DNA from: Nocardia sp. BMG51109
Lineage (GTDB): Bacteria > Actinomycetota > Actinomycetes > Mycobacteriales > Mycobacteriaceae
NCBI RefSeq assembly: GCF_000526215.1
Contig: NZ_JAFQ01000004.1
Location: forward strand, 7,130,001-7,194,000
Reading direction: 5' to 3'
Length of the DNA: 64,000 nucleotides
A program made the position numbers and the translations under genes. A model generated the notes under the pieces. That model saw nothing but the letters and a program-made list of their open reading frames with translations, was not told the origin of the DNA and ran no database searches. Below are positions 47,528 through 56,607 of the stretch, piece by piece (the stretch's first letter is position 1; each line of letters starts with the position of its first letter).

Positions 47528-48268
47528 ATGACCGATCTGTCGAACAAGGTGGCACTGGTGACCGGCGCCTCGTCCGGACTGGGCGCGGCGGTGGCGCGCC
47601 TGTTCGCCCGGCGCGGCGCCTCGGTGTTCGGCGTAGCCCGCGACGAATCACGATTGTCCGAGGTGTTCGGCGAGGTACCCGGCGGGCGGTTCACCACCGC
47701 GGACATCTCCACCCCGGCCGCCTGCCGATCGGCGGTCGAGCGATGCGTCGACGCCTTCGGCCGCCTCGATGTCCTGGTCAATGTGGCAGGCCGGCACCGG
47801 ATGCGCCACACCGTCGACATCACCGACGAGGACTGGGGCGGCGACCTCGCGGTGAACCTCGACGGCCCGTTCTACCTGTGCCGCGCCGCCCTGCCGCACC
47901 TGCTGCGCACCGGCGGCAATATCGTCAACGTCGCCTCCGTCGCCGGCGTCGAGGGCCAGTCCTATTCGGCGGGCTACTGCGCGGCCAAACACGGGCTGAT
48001 CGGCCTGACCCGAGCCTTGGCCGTGGAGTTCACCGCGGACCGCGTGCGCGTGAACGCGGTGTGCCCCGGCGGCATGCTCACCCCGCAGGTCAGCGAGTTC
48101 TCCCTGCCCGACGGCGCCGACGTGAACCTGGTCATGCGCACCGCCTCGCCGCGCGGGATGAACGAGCCGGAGGAGGTCGCCGGCGTGATCGCGTTCCTGG
48201 CCGGCGACGACGCCTCCGCCGTGCACGGCGCGGTCTATCTCGCCGACAACGGCAAGACCGCGGGTTAG
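47528..48268 (+). CDS. Short-chain dehydrogenase/reductase
   Basis: A 246 aa SDR oxidoreductase. Cofactor motif TGASSGLG (residues 14-21), the NVAG motif, and the catalytic Ser in NVASVAGVEG with YCAAK (Tyr-x-x-x-Lys) are intact. ATG 47528 has GGAGG six bases upstream. It follows the KshA-like gene by 94 bases on the same strand, so it may act on the same steroid or alicyclic substrate (inference). It ends four bases from the convergent TetR gene. Confidence 0.9.
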   Translation: MTDLSNKVALVTGASSGLGAAVARLFARRGASVFGVARDESRLSEVFGEVPGGRFTTADISTPAACRSAVERCVDAFGRLDVLVNVAGRHRMRHTVDITDEDWGGDLAVNLDGPFYLCRAALPHLLRTGGNIVNVASVAGVEGQSYSAGYCAAKHGLIGLTRALAVEFTADRVRVNAVCPGGMLTPQVSEFSLPDGADVNLVMRTASPRGMNEPEEVAGVIAFLAGDDASAVHGAVYLADNGKTAG

Positions 48269-48272
48269 GGGT

Positions 48273-48923
48273 TCAACCGGCGGTGGGCGATCCGGCCGCC
48301 TCGCCGTGGACCCGAACCGGTGCGGTCAGCATCGCGGCGAGCATGACGACCAGGTCCTCCGGGAAGTCGTCCTCCGGGAAGTCCCGGGAGCCGGTCTCGG
48401 AGTGGGCCTTGCGCTCCCATTCGGCGAGCAACGCGAACATGGCGGTGCCGACCGCGGCGATCCTGCCGCGCTTGGCGGCGGCGTCGGAGGTAGGAATCGC
48501 CCGGGCGAGTTCGTTGAGCACCCGTGGCCACACCGTCCCCTGGGTGCCATCGAGATCGGTCGGGAGATACAGCGCGGCCGCCTGCAGGAAGCGCGCATAG
48601 CAGGGACTGTCGACCGTCGTCAGCGGCAACACCAGCACCCGCAGGAGAGCATCCACATCACGCCGGGCACCCCCGTCACGCCGGGCACCGTTGCCGAGCG
48701 TGGCCAGCATCTCGGCGCGCTCGCGCTCCATCGGCGCCAGGCGCCGCTCGACCACGGCGTGTATCAGTTCGTGCCGGTTGCGAAAGTGGTAGTTGACCGC
48801 GGAGTTGTTGCGCTGCCCGGCCGCTACCGCGATCTCCCGCAAGGGGACCTGCGCGCCGCGTTCGGCGATCAGCCGTTCGGCGGCGTCGAGAATATCGGCT
48901 CTCGCCCGTTCACCGCGGCTCAC
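48273..48923 (-). CDS. TetR-family regulator
   Basis: A 216 aa TetR-type repressor. The N-terminal helix-turn-helix is clear (ILDAAERLIAERGAQVPLREIAVAAGQ, NSAVNYHFRNRHELIHAV). The ligand-binding part contains two small internal duplications, ARRDGGARRDV and DFPEDDFPED, matching direct repeats in the DNA. A -10-like TATGCT (48937-48932) sits eight bases before the GTG start, so the message is probably leaderless. Convergent with the SDR; it may control the KshA-SDR pair through the operator at 46280. Confidence 0.88.
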   Translation of the reverse strand: MSRGERARADILDAAERLIAERGAQVPLREIAVAAGQRNNSAVNYHFRNRHELIHAVVERRLAPMERERAEMLATLGNGARRDGGARRDVDALLRVLVLPLTTVDSPCYARFLQAAALYLPTDLDGTQGTVWPRVLNELARAIPTSDAAAKRGRIAAVGTAMFALLAEWERKAHSETGSRDFPEDDFPEDLVVMLAAMLTAPVRVHGEAAGSPTAG

Positions 48924-49184
48924 GGAGACTCAGCATAGAAGACCGGGCGCCGGATTCGGCATGTGCTCGGGCTGTTCCGAAGATCTGCGCAGCGTCGAGA
49001 AGCCGCCCGGACTTCGGTCGTCCGGGCGGATCAGGGTTCGAAAATCACTCGACACCGGCCACACCCGACATTCGGCTCGACGCGCTGGACGTCTGTCTTG
49101 AGTCAAGCTCTTGGCCGGGTCGGGATGGTTTTCTGGTTGTTGGCGGAGGTTCGGTGTCGAAGGTGCTTGCGGCAGCTGGGATGG

Positions 49185-50579
49185 TCAGCTGTTCCGGTGC
49201 ACTGGGGGCGGTGTCCAGTCTCCGTTGTTGACTGCAGGTTTGGGCCAGTAGGTGCGGATGGTGAGTTCGAATTCACCACGAGGTGCGGGGAGCCAGTTGT
49301 TCTCGTATTCGGTGCCGGGTGAGTCGTGCTGTATGTGGATGGTGAGGGCACCGTCGGGAGCGAAGGTCATGGATTTGTTCTTGGTGCCCAGCGAGTAGCG
49401 GCCCAGGTCGTTCGGGGCAAAGAAGTGTTCGGGGTTGTAGAGGGTGAGGGACCAGAATCCGTCGACGGGCGGGACCTGACCGGCGGGGAATGTGATCGTG
49501 TAGTCGTTGTTGCCGTCGAGCCGTCTGCCCTGGCTATCGACTTCGAGGAAGAAGTAGCGGGTTTCCTCGGGCTGGTTGACGTACATGTTGGACTTGGCTG
49601 TGGCGGTGCGGGTGAGATAGTCGAAGCCCCAGCGGGCGACGTTGGGTGGTGAGTTCCAGCCGCCGGGTAGCACGCATCCGTTGGTGCGGAAGTTGAATAG
49701 CGGTGCGATGACCTGGGTTTCGGTCTCCTTGGCGGCTTGTTCGACCACTGCAGCGAGATCGGGGTCGGCAGCGATCGCGGCCAGCAACGCCCGCGTCATC
49801 GCGTAGCGGGATTCCTCGCCGGGCAGGGGCGCAACGTTGTCGAGGATGGCGGGCAGTTCGTCGAAGAAGGTTGCGGGATCGACCCATCGGGTCTCCCCCG
49901 AGGTGGATTCACCGGCGGGGAAGTGGGGGATATTCTGCCAGTCAACGGTTTTGGGTTCGCCGGTGTAAGTGCTCAGCGGATAGAGCACCACGTGGCTCAA
50001 CGTCGATCCGATGGCGGCACGGTCGGCTTCGGTGTCGTCGAGGAACACTCGCGGACCCATTCCGAGCAGTTCGGTGGGACAGCGCAATACGTCGGTGATT
50101 CCGGCAGGTACGTCACCGTCCCAGTTCGGCCCGACGATGAGGTAGTTGCCCGGGGCGGTGCCGTATTGCTGTCCCAGATTGGAGAATTCTTCGCTGCGGG
50201 CGTCGTAGAGGGCGTAGACCCAGAACCGGTTACCGAAGTCCGGGACCTGCGCTACGACCGGATCGCGATCGACTGCGCCGTATCCGAACCCGTACACCAC
50301 ATCCTGGTTGGGGTGGGCCACCCATCGCTGGGAGGGGTCGATGTAGCGGCTCAGCATTGCCACGTGCCCGACCGGCGCGGCAGGTAGCACGCCACCGACC
50401 AGACCGGGTTCGGGCGCGGAGGCGAACGAGGCGCGGCGGTGGAAGGCGTTGACGATCGGCCATCCCCACACGTAGACATCGCGGGCGAGCTGTCGCGCGA
50501 ACTCCTCGGTCATCACCGTGCCGGCAGGGATGACACGGACATCACTCGCGGCTCGAAGCGTCGGATTCTGGTGACTCAT
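49185..50579 (-). CDS. DUF1254/DUF1214 protein
   Basis: A 464 aa protein with an N-terminal DUF1254 domain (LARDVYVWGWPIVNAFHRR, HPNQDVVYGFGYGAVDRDP, FWVYALYDARS) and a C-terminal DUF1214 domain (PVDGFWSLTLYNPEHF, GRYSLGTKN, NNWLPAPRGEFELTIRTYW). Such proteins are widespread and usually of unknown function. No signal peptide is seen with the ATG at 50579; an in-frame upstream extension exists but lacks support. Codon use is less GC-biased at third positions than neighbours, consistent with acquisition. Confidence 0.85.
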   Translation of the reverse strand: MSHQNPTLRAASDVRVIPAGTVMTEEFARQLARDVYVWGWPIVNAFHRRASFASAPEPGLVGGVLPAAPVGHVAMLSRYIDPSQRWVAHPNQDVVYGFGYGAVDRDPVVAQVPDFGNRFWVYALYDARSEEFSNLGQQYGTAPGNYLIVGPNWDGDVPAGITDVLRCPTELLGMGPRVFLDDTEADRAAIGSTLSHVVLYPLSTYTGEPKTVDWQNIPHFPAGESTSGETRWVDPATFFDELPAILDNVAPLPGEESRYAMTRALLAAIAADPDLAAVVEQAAKETETQVIAPLFNFRTNGCVLPGGWNSPPNVARWGFDYLTRTATAKSNMYVNQPEETRYFFLEVDSQGRRLDGNNDYTITFPAGQVPPVDGFWSLTLYNPEHFFAPNDLGRYSLGTKNKSMTFAPDGALTIHIQHDSPGTEYENNWLPAPRGEFELTIRTYWPKPAVNNGDWTPPPVHRNS

Positions 50580-50798
50580 GGACAGACCGCCTCTCGTCGG
50601 GAAGACCGTATGAACCCGGCCGTTGACCAGCGGCGCCGAGCCGGTCGTCGCAATCTCCTCGGCGCATCCTGGCCGCGCTGGCACTGGCCGGGGCAGACGG
50701 TAGTTTCACACCCATCGGTGCCACGTCACCCCTTACGGGTGAACTTGCTGCAGCCGTCTGCCATTTCGCTGCAGCCGCTTCCACTCTCGCAGCCGCGT

Positions 50799-51270
50799 TC
50801 ATCGAGCGGTTGTCTGACAGTCACGACCAGTGAAGGCCGTGCTGGGGGTTCGATCGCCGAGCGTTTGGTGTGGCCTGATTGTGTTGTAGATGATCCGGAA
50901 GCGGTGGACCTCCATATCCAGGGCCGTTCGGCCTCGATGACTGCCAGCTGCAAGCACGACAGTGCATCATCGCCGCGATTTTGCGATGCCCCCACGCTGG
51001 CCACTCCTCGGCGTACTTGGCGGCGATCGGCTCGAACTGCTCCACCTTCGGCGACGGCCACGGACCATGAGGCGGATCTCCGTCGCGAAGCCGAACCAAC
51101 CGTCGTCGATAGGTGCGTTCGGAAACGCCGACCAGTCGAGCAAACCTCGAAACCGGCAGATCGTCTGCCGCTCTCAGGGCTTCGAGGTCAGCGAAGGGAC
51201 CTGGGTCCACCAGGGCTACGACGTCCAACTTCTTGAACGTATGTTCGATAGCACGTAGATTCGAGCGCAT
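50799..51270 (-). pseudogene. Decayed IS3-family transposase
   Basis: Three fragments of an integrase-type transposase lie in order on the minus strand but are split by internal deletions and frameshifts: an N-terminal helix-turn-helix part with VSERTYRRRL and EWPAWGHRKIAAMM (about 50970-51270), a catalytic-core scrap DALSCLQLAVIEAE (about 50930-50975), and the C-terminal YNTIRPHQTLGDRTP followed by its stop at 50799. Complete IS3/orfB proteins carry these blocks about 80-100 residues further apart. No terminal inverted repeats were found. Confidence 0.8.
51233..51261 (+). promoter_or_regulatory. LexA-like SOS box and leaderless promoter of alkB
   Basis: TTGAACGTATGTTCGA (51233-51248) matches the actinobacterial LexA box TCGAAC-N4-GTTCGA at 11 of 12 defined bases. 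It overlaps a near-consensus promoter: -35 TTGAAC (51233-51238), 17 bases, -10 TAGATT (51256-51261). Transcription would start at or next to the alkB ATG (51269). LexA bound here would cover the -35 box. All of it lies inside the 5' part of the decayed transposase. Confidence 0.7.
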
Positions 51271-51895
51271 GTCGACACCGCTGCAGGGTTCGCTGCTGGA
51301 CGGCTTCGGGGCGATCGGGCTCGGGCCGCTGGAGGGAGTGCGTCGCACAGTGCTGGGCGACGGGGCCTGGGTGGACGTGCTGCCGGGGTGGCTGTCCGGC
51401 GCGGATCTGCTGTTCGAGCGGCTGGCCGAACGGGTGCCCTGGCGGGCCGACCGGCGCCGGATGTACGATCGGATGGTGGATGTCCCGCGCCTGCTGCGGT
51501 TCTACGACGAGAGCGAGACCCTGCCGGATCCGGTGCTCGGCGAGGCGCGCGAGGCGCTGAGCGGGTACTACCGCGCCGAGCTCGGTGAGCCGTTCCGCAC
51601 GGCCGGGCTGTGCTACTACCGCGACGGAGGCGACAGCGTGGCCTGGCACGGCGACACGCTCGGCCGCGGCGCCACCGACGACACGATGGTGGCGATCGTC
51701 TCGGTCGGCGCGGCCCGGGCCCTGCTGCTGCGCCCGCGCGGGGGCGGCGCGAGCGTCCGCTACGGGCTCGGCCACGGCGACCTGATCGTGATGGGCGGCT
51801 CGTGCCAGCGCACCTGGGAGCATGCGGTCCCGAAGACGAGGCATCCGGTCGGGCCGCGGATCAGTATCCAGTTCCGGCCGCGCGGCGTACGGTAG
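51269..51895 (+). CDS. alkB: AlkB-type alpha-ketoglutarate-dependent dioxygenase
   Basis: A 208 aa iron(II)/2-oxoglutarate dioxygenase of the AlkB family, which repairs N-alkylated bases by oxidative demethylation. Iron ligands are H127-x-D129 (AWHGDTLG) and H185 (TWEHAV); the 2-oxoglutarate-binding arginines are in RISIQFR. MYDRMVDVPRLLRFYDE and GLCYYRDGGDSVAWH are typical. The ATG lies seven bases after a -10 box, predicting a leaderless mRNA, and a LexA-like box overlaps the promoter. Confidence 0.9.
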   Translation: MSTPLQGSLLDGFGAIGLGPLEGVRRTVLGDGAWVDVLPGWLSGADLLFERLAERVPWRADRRRMYDRMVDVPRLLRFYDESETLPDPVLGEAREALSGYYRAELGEPFRTAGLCYYRDGGDSVAWHGDTLGRGATDDTMVAIVSVGAARALLLRPRGGGASVRYGLGHGDLIVMGGSCQRTWEHAVPKTRHPVGPRISIQFRPRGVR

Positions 51896-51977
51896 CCACG
51901 CGAAGTTCAATCGCCGGCTGCCGAAATGCAAGGCACCGATAAGTGGGACCGACGTACCGTACCGATAGATTGGCTCC

Positions 51978-52691
51978 ATGAACACAGTTGGGGCGGGAAT
52001 CCTCTCGGTGATGCCGCTGCACACCATTTCCGACGTTCACGGCGAGAGTGGACTGCGGCAGCGCCTCGAGCTCGAGTCCGAGAAGCTGCCCGAGCCCGAA
52101 CGGGTCGGGGCGGCCCTCGGTCTCGCCTCCGAGCTGCATCGGGACGATCGGTACGGCCGCGAACCATACGTGAATCACCTACTGCGCGTGGCCATCCGGA
52201 TCGTCAGCCACTACGAGGTGCGCGATACCGAGGTGGTGATGGCCGGGCTGCTGCACGACACGGTCGAGGATCACGGCCCCGAACTCGCCGGGGCGCGAAC
52301 GGGTCCGGTCACCGAGAACGCGCTGGCCGAGGTGGGCGAGCGGTTCGGGGGCCGGGTCGCGAGCCTGGTCGCCGCGGTCACCAACCCGCCGCGCGACCCG
52401 GCCGTGGACCGCCACGCGCAATACCGCGAGCATGTGACCAGCAGCCTCGCCCGCAATCCGTGGGCCCGCGTCGTGAAGATCTCCGACTTCACCGACAACG
52501 GGGTCGGGATCCTGTACGCGACCGGCCCGGCGATGCACCGGCTGGCCACCAAGTACCGTCCACTCACCGATGTCTACCGCGAGTTGGTCACCCGCGCCGA
52601 CACACCGCTGGCGGCACATGTCAAGCGGCACATACTCGATCAGCTGGACCGCGCCGACGAACGGTTCGACGCCATCCTCGAACACAGCTGA
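51978..52691 (+). CDS. SpoT/Mesh1-type HD hydrolase (small alarmone hydrolase candidate)
   Basis: A 237 aa HD-domain protein resembling the (p)ppGpp hydrolase domain of RelA/SpoT without synthetase or regulatory parts, as in Mesh1-like small alarmone hydrolases. Visible: H54 region HRDDRYGREPYVNHLLRVA, LLHDTVED (HD at 93-94 and the ED pair at 97-98), FGGRVASLVAAVTNPP, and KISDFTDN where SpoT has KLADRxxN. These suggest a Mn-dependent phosphohydrolase. The ATG is six bases after TAGATT, again suggesting a leaderless message. Confidence 0.8.
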   Translation: MNTVGAGILSVMPLHTISDVHGESGLRQRLELESEKLPEPERVGAALGLASELHRDDRYGREPYVNHLLRVAIRIVSHYEVRDTEVVMAGLLHDTVEDHGPELAGARTGPVTENALAEVGERFGGRVASLVAAVTNPPRDPAVDRHAQYREHVTSSLARNPWARVVKISDFTDNGVGILYATGPAMHRLATKYRPLTDVYRELVTRADTPLAAHVKRHILDQLDRADERFDAILEHS

Positions 52692-52752
52692 CCGGCGCCG
52701 GATCCACCGGCCTCGACCGCGGCGGAGGAATCCGACCTACGACCGGTCCGGC

Positions 52753-53310
52753 TCAGGACCGTTCGCGGCGCAGGATGAAGAAGTACGGATCGGCCATACC
52801 GCGCAGGTCCATCACGCTCAGCAGCGTCTCGTCGTCCACCAGGCGGAATACGTCGATGATCGGCAGGTGGTCGTAAATCATTGCGGCGCTGACTGTGCCG
52901 CGATACTCCAGGTTGCGCAGCCGGGCCCGCGGCGCCCGCGCGCGCAGGGCCGGACGCAGCACCGGCAGCAGCTTGCGAGCCAACCGCATGCCCGCCGCGG
53001 GGACACGGCCCGTCAGCGCCAGCGGCACCCGGCGCGGATCGACCGGGAACACGACGCCGTCCGGGCCCGCGAACAGCAGCGGCTGCACCGCCTCGGGATC
53101 GTCGAACTGCTTTCCCTGCCAACCCGATTCGATCAGGGCACCGGCCCACGGGTGCCCGGTGTCCAGCTCGTCACCGCGCCAGCGGCCGGTGGTGATCTCA
53201 TCGACGCGAACCGCGGGCAGACTGTCGAACAGCTCCCACGCCTGCCGCGGCGTGCAGCCACCGTCCCGCAGCTGACGCAGTCGCGCCGTCGGCGTCTCCA
53301 CACCCGCCAT
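52753..53310 (-). CDS. GXWXG/DUF4334-domain protein
   Basis: A 185 aa protein with an N-terminal GXWXG-type motif (ITTGRWRGDELDTGHP) and a C-terminal DUF4334 domain (EYRGTVSAAMIYDHLPIIDVF, LSVMDLRGM). These two domains occur together in actinobacterial proteins of unknown function that look like small ligand-binding barrels. The ATG at 53310 follows GGAGGA closely. It is convergent with the HD hydrolase gene. Confidence 0.82.
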   Translation of the reverse strand: MAGVETPTARLRQLRDGGCTPRQAWELFDSLPAVRVDEITTGRWRGDELDTGHPWAGALIESGWQGKQFDDPEAVQPLLFAGPDGVVFPVDPRRVPLALTGRVPAAGMRLARKLLPVLRPALRARAPRARLRNLEYRGTVSAAMIYDHLPIIDVFRLVDDETLLSVMDLRGMADPYFFILRRERS

Positions 53311-54038
53311 CTCATCCTCCTCGCCGCCGATGAGAGCAACAGACAACTGGATTCTCACAGTATCGCACCGGCAGCATCCGGGTCGCGCCGGCAGCGCTGC
53401 CGTGACCCAAGCCACGCTCGCCGCACTGGACCTCGAGTGCGGTTGAGGCACCAGGATATCCGGTGCGGGCCGCCGCCCGGTCCGCGACAACACCCCCGAT
53501 CCCCCGGACTACATGAGGTCCGGGAGCGCCCCCGCCGGCCACGTACACCCACGGCGGGGGCGCACACATTTCGGAACCATCCGGCACATGCGCCCCCCGA
53601 GCAGCACGACAACCGAACCGGCCCAACGCGACACCGAACCGGCGACCGCGGCAACCCACGCACCCGTCCCTCGGCGCTTGCCCTCGGCTCGGCTCGACGA
53701 CAGGGCCACGGGACGAGCGACCACATCCGCCCTGGGCGAATCGCGCAAGGCCATTCCGGCCGAGCGCCGGTGGCGCAACCGGTCAGGAACTGGGCCGCTC
53801 GCAAGACCCGGCAACCGGGCTAGCGTGACAACGGGCCTCGTCCTGCGCGACACCAGTGATCAGGTGCGACAAGTACGGCGAAATATCCGAACTGGACCGT
53901 CTCCAGGCTGCTCGCTGGGTGGCCCGTATCCGAGCCACCCGGCAGCCGACTCCGGTCGATCGAACGCGAGCGGGACGGCCGTCGGCGCGGTCGGGACGAC
54001 GGCCGTCCGCGCACTGTCACGGGGCTAGGCTGGCGGGT
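53311..54038. other. Long intergenic region, no gene supported
   Basis: Several open frames exist on both strands, but their compositions are arginine/proline-rich artefacts without ribosome binding sites or recognisable domains. The right end holds TAGGCT (54026-54031), a -10 box seven bases before the serpin start. Confidence 0.5.
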
Positions 54039-55178
54039 GTGCAGACCAGTCTCCTGCCGCATGTGGCCGCCGCCAACGACCTGACTCGGCGGTGGTGCGC
54101 TGCGGCGGGCGCCGGCGATTTCGTGCTCTCGGGGTGCGGCGTATGGCCGTTGCTGGCCGTGCTCGCCGGTGCGGCGAACGAACCGGCCCGCTCGGAACTG
54201 GCTGCGGCAGTGGGGCTTCCGGCCGGGCACTCGCAGGATTCGGGTCTTCGGCTGCTGGCGGAGATCGCCGGCGCTCAGACCGTGGCCGGGGCGCTCGGTG
54301 TCTGGGTTCGTGAGGACCTCGAGCTACGCGACGAGTGGGTGCGGTCGCTGCCCGCCGGTGTCGTCGAGAAGCTCACGGGGCAGGCGGCGGTGGATACCTG
54401 GGCCGACCGGAACACCGGCGGGCTGATCGACCGCTTTCCGCTGACGTTCCGCCCCGACACGCTTGTCATCCTGGCCACCGCGATCGTCGCCCGGACCGCC
54501 TGGCTACAGCCGTTCGACGACGACGTGCTCGAACCCGAAGCCGGCCCGTGGCGTGGGCACCGCGGGCCCGGACTGTCCCGGTTCTCGCGCGAACTCGGCG
54601 ATGCCGCGCTGCTGGCGGGCACGGAACCGGTGACCCGCGTGGTGGTGCGCGGAATCGGCGACCTCGATGTTCACCTGCTGCTGGGCGACGGTGCTCCCGC
54701 GGACGTTCTCGGCGCCGGACTCGGCGCTCTCGACGGCTCGGTCGGCACGAACACTCATCTCCCGATCGGCACCGAGGGCCCGGGCCTGGCGGTTCGGGAA
54801 ACCCGGTCGGTGGCGGATACGCTGCGAATTCAGGTGCCGCCGTTCACGATCCGATCCCGCCACGATCTGCTCGCCCGGGCCGACCTGTTCGGGCTGCGGT
54901 CGGCGTCCGACGGCAGCCGCGATCGGTTCCCGGCGATCTCCCCCACGGCACTGTGCATCGCCGAGGCCGTTCAGGACGCGCTGGCTCGCTTCACCCGCGA
55001 GGGCTTCGAGGCCGCCGCGGTGACCGCCGTCGCCATGACCCGCGCCGGCATGCCACCGCGCCCGCGCCGGGTCACCGAGATCGCGGTGGGGTTCGACCGG
55101 CCGTTCGGCTTCCTCGCCGTCCACCGGCCGACCGGCCTGGTGATCGTCGCGGGGTGGGTCTCCGAGCCACCCCGGTAG
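54039..55178 (+). CDS. Serpin-family protease inhibitor
   Basis: A 379 aa serpin-like protein. Family landmarks: FVLSGCGVWPLLAVLAGAA near the N-terminus, VDTWADRNTGGLIDRFPL, LVILATAIVARTAWLQPF, the reactive-loop hinge GFEAAAVTAVAM (322-333) and the C-terminal breach FDRPFGFLAVHRPTG. The alanine-rich hinge is of the kind needed for loop insertion, so it may be inhibitory. The loop after it is rich in arginine and proline, consistent with a trypsin-like target, but the scissile bond cannot be fixed. No export signal is visible. GTG lies seven bases after TAGGCT, suggesting a leaderless mRNA. Confidence 0.82.
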   Translation: MQTSLLPHVAAANDLTRRWCAAAGAGDFVLSGCGVWPLLAVLAGAANEPARSELAAAVGLPAGHSQDSGLRLLAEIAGAQTVAGALGVWVREDLELRDEWVRSLPAGVVEKLTGQAAVDTWADRNTGGLIDRFPLTFRPDTLVILATAIVARTAWLQPFDDDVLEPEAGPWRGHRGPGLSRFSRELGDAALLAGTEPVTRVVVRGIGDLDVHLLLGDGAPADVLGAGLGALDGSVGTNTHLPIGTEGPGLAVRETRSVADTLRIQVPPFTIRSRHDLLARADLFGLRSASDGSRDRFPAISPTALCIAEAVQDALARFTREGFEAAAVTAVAMTRAGMPPRPRRVTEIAVGFDRPFGFLAVHRPTGLVIVAGWVSEPPR

Positions 55179-55472
55179 AGCGGCTCGTCCGAAGCCGGAC
55201 TCGTCCGCGCGCACCGCACCTCGAGATAGGGCCGCTCCGTTCGCCGTCGGTGGGAGACGCGGGACAGGTGGCTGCACCGACCCGGTGGCAGGGCCAGGCC
55301 GGTCGGCCGCGGGTAACTCGCCCGTCGAATCACCCTCGGTAGGGGTGCACCGGAGCGCCCGAGTATCGGTGCGGCGCTTCATCTCCGAGCGGTGCGGTGC
55401 TCGGCTCCGAACGGGCCCGCCTGCGGACCCTTCGGGCGATGTGCACGAGCTTGCGGGCACAGCCTCCTGAAG

Positions 55473-55991
55473 TTACGCCTCGTCGTCGGCAGGAGGGGTG
55501 GGGCGGGTGGCCGCGGCGGCGGCGCGCACCTGCGGGGCGACCAGAACCACCTGGCCCAGCACACCGTTGACGAAACTCGGCGAATCGTCGGTGGACAGCT
55601 CCTTCGCGAGTTCCACCGCCTCGTCGACGGCCACCACCGGCGGCACGTCGGCGGCGTGCAACAGCTCCCACACCGCCACCCGGAGGATGGCGCGGTCCAC
55701 GGCCGGGAGCCGCGACAGCGTCCAGTCCTGCAGGTAGGACTCGATGGTGCCGTCCACCCGGTCGAGGTCGTCGGCGACGCCCTCGACCAGTACGCGGGTA
55801 TACGGGTTCACCGGTGCCACCTGCTCATCGCCGGTGGAGAGCTGCTCGCGCTCGTCGAGCAGTTCCGCCGGGTCGATGTCGCGGGCCTCGGCTTCGAACA
55901 GCAGGTCCACCGCGCGTCGGCGGGCCTTGTGCCGCGCGCCCAGTTTCTTGTGCGAGGGCTTCCTGCCCCCGGGCTGATCGGCCACGGTCAC
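55473..55991 (-). CDS. nusB: Transcription antitermination protein NusB
   Basis: A 172 aa all-helical NusB that pairs with NusE (S10) on boxA RNA. The conserved [20 protein letters not shown] opening and [41 protein letters not shown] blocks are present. The GTG start lies four bases after the efp stop. The C-terminus has an alanine/proline tail. Confidence 0.96.
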   Translation of the reverse strand: MTVADQPGGRKPSHKKLGARHKARRRAVDLLFEAEARDIDPAELLDEREQLSTGDEQVAPVNPYTRVLVEGVADDLDRVDGTIESYLQDWTLSRLPAVDRAILRVAVWELLHAADVPPVVAVDEAVELAKELSTDDSPSFVNGVLGQVVLVAPQVRAAAAATRPTPPADDEA

Positions 55992-55995
55992 CAGG

Positions 55996-56559
55996 TTAGG
56001 CGTTCACTCGGCCGAGGTAACCGCCGTCGCGGGTATCGATCTTCAGCTTGTCGCCTTCGTTGATGAACAGCGGCACCTGCACCTCGGCACCGGTCTCCAC
56101 GGTGGCCGGCTTGGTGCCCGCGCTGGACCGGTCGCCCTGCAGGCCCGGCTCGGTGTGGGTGACCTGGAGCTCGACGGTGACCGGCAGCTCCACGTACAGC
56201 ACCTCGCCGTCGTGCATGGCCACCTGGACGGGCATGTTCTCCAGCAGGAACCGCGCGCTGGTGCCGAGGATCTGCGGGCCGATCTGGATCTGGTCGAAGG
56301 TGTCGCCGTCCATGAAGATGAAATCCGACCCGTCGTTGTACAGGTAGGTCATGTCGCGGCGGTCGACGTTGGCGACCTCCACCTTCACGCCGGCGTTCCA
56401 GGTCTTGTCGACCACCTTGCCGGAGACGACGTTCTTCAGCTTCGTCCGCACGAACGCCGGCCCCTTGCCCGGCTTGACATGCTGAAACTCGACGATCTGC
56501 TGCAGGTTGCCGTCGATTTTCAGCACGAGGCCGTTCTTGAAGTCGCTGGTGTCCGCCAC
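55996..56559 (-). CDS. efp: Elongation factor P, PGKGP type
   Basis: A 187 aa EF-P that helps the ribosome through proline stretches. The tip loop reads [10 protein letters not shown] with K32 in a PGKGP motif. This actinobacterial subfamily is reported to work with an unmodified lysine, and no EpmA or DHS-type modification gene is adjacent. Three beta-barrel domains are complete. GTG start. Confidence 0.96.
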   Translation of the reverse strand: MADTSDFKNGLVLKIDGNLQQIVEFQHVKPGKGPAFVRTKLKNVVSGKVVDKTWNAGVKVEVANVDRRDMTYLYNDGSDFIFMDGDTFDQIQIGPQILGTSARFLLENMPVQVAMHDGEVLYVELPVTVELQVTHTEPGLQGDRSSAGTKPATVETGAEVQVPLFINEGDKLKIDTRDGGYLGRVNA

Positions 56560-56607
56560 TGTCCTCGGATCTCCTTGTTTGGTTCGAACGCAGTCGGCTG
56601 ATCGTGG

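Noticed and set aside
50821..51348. An intact transposase gene
   Set aside because: Catalytic core residues are missing and the C-terminal block is in another frame, so it is a remnant.
53513..54028. 171-codon plus-strand frame before the serpin gene
   Set aside because: Arg/Pro/Thr-rich with no recognisable fold and no ribosome binding site.
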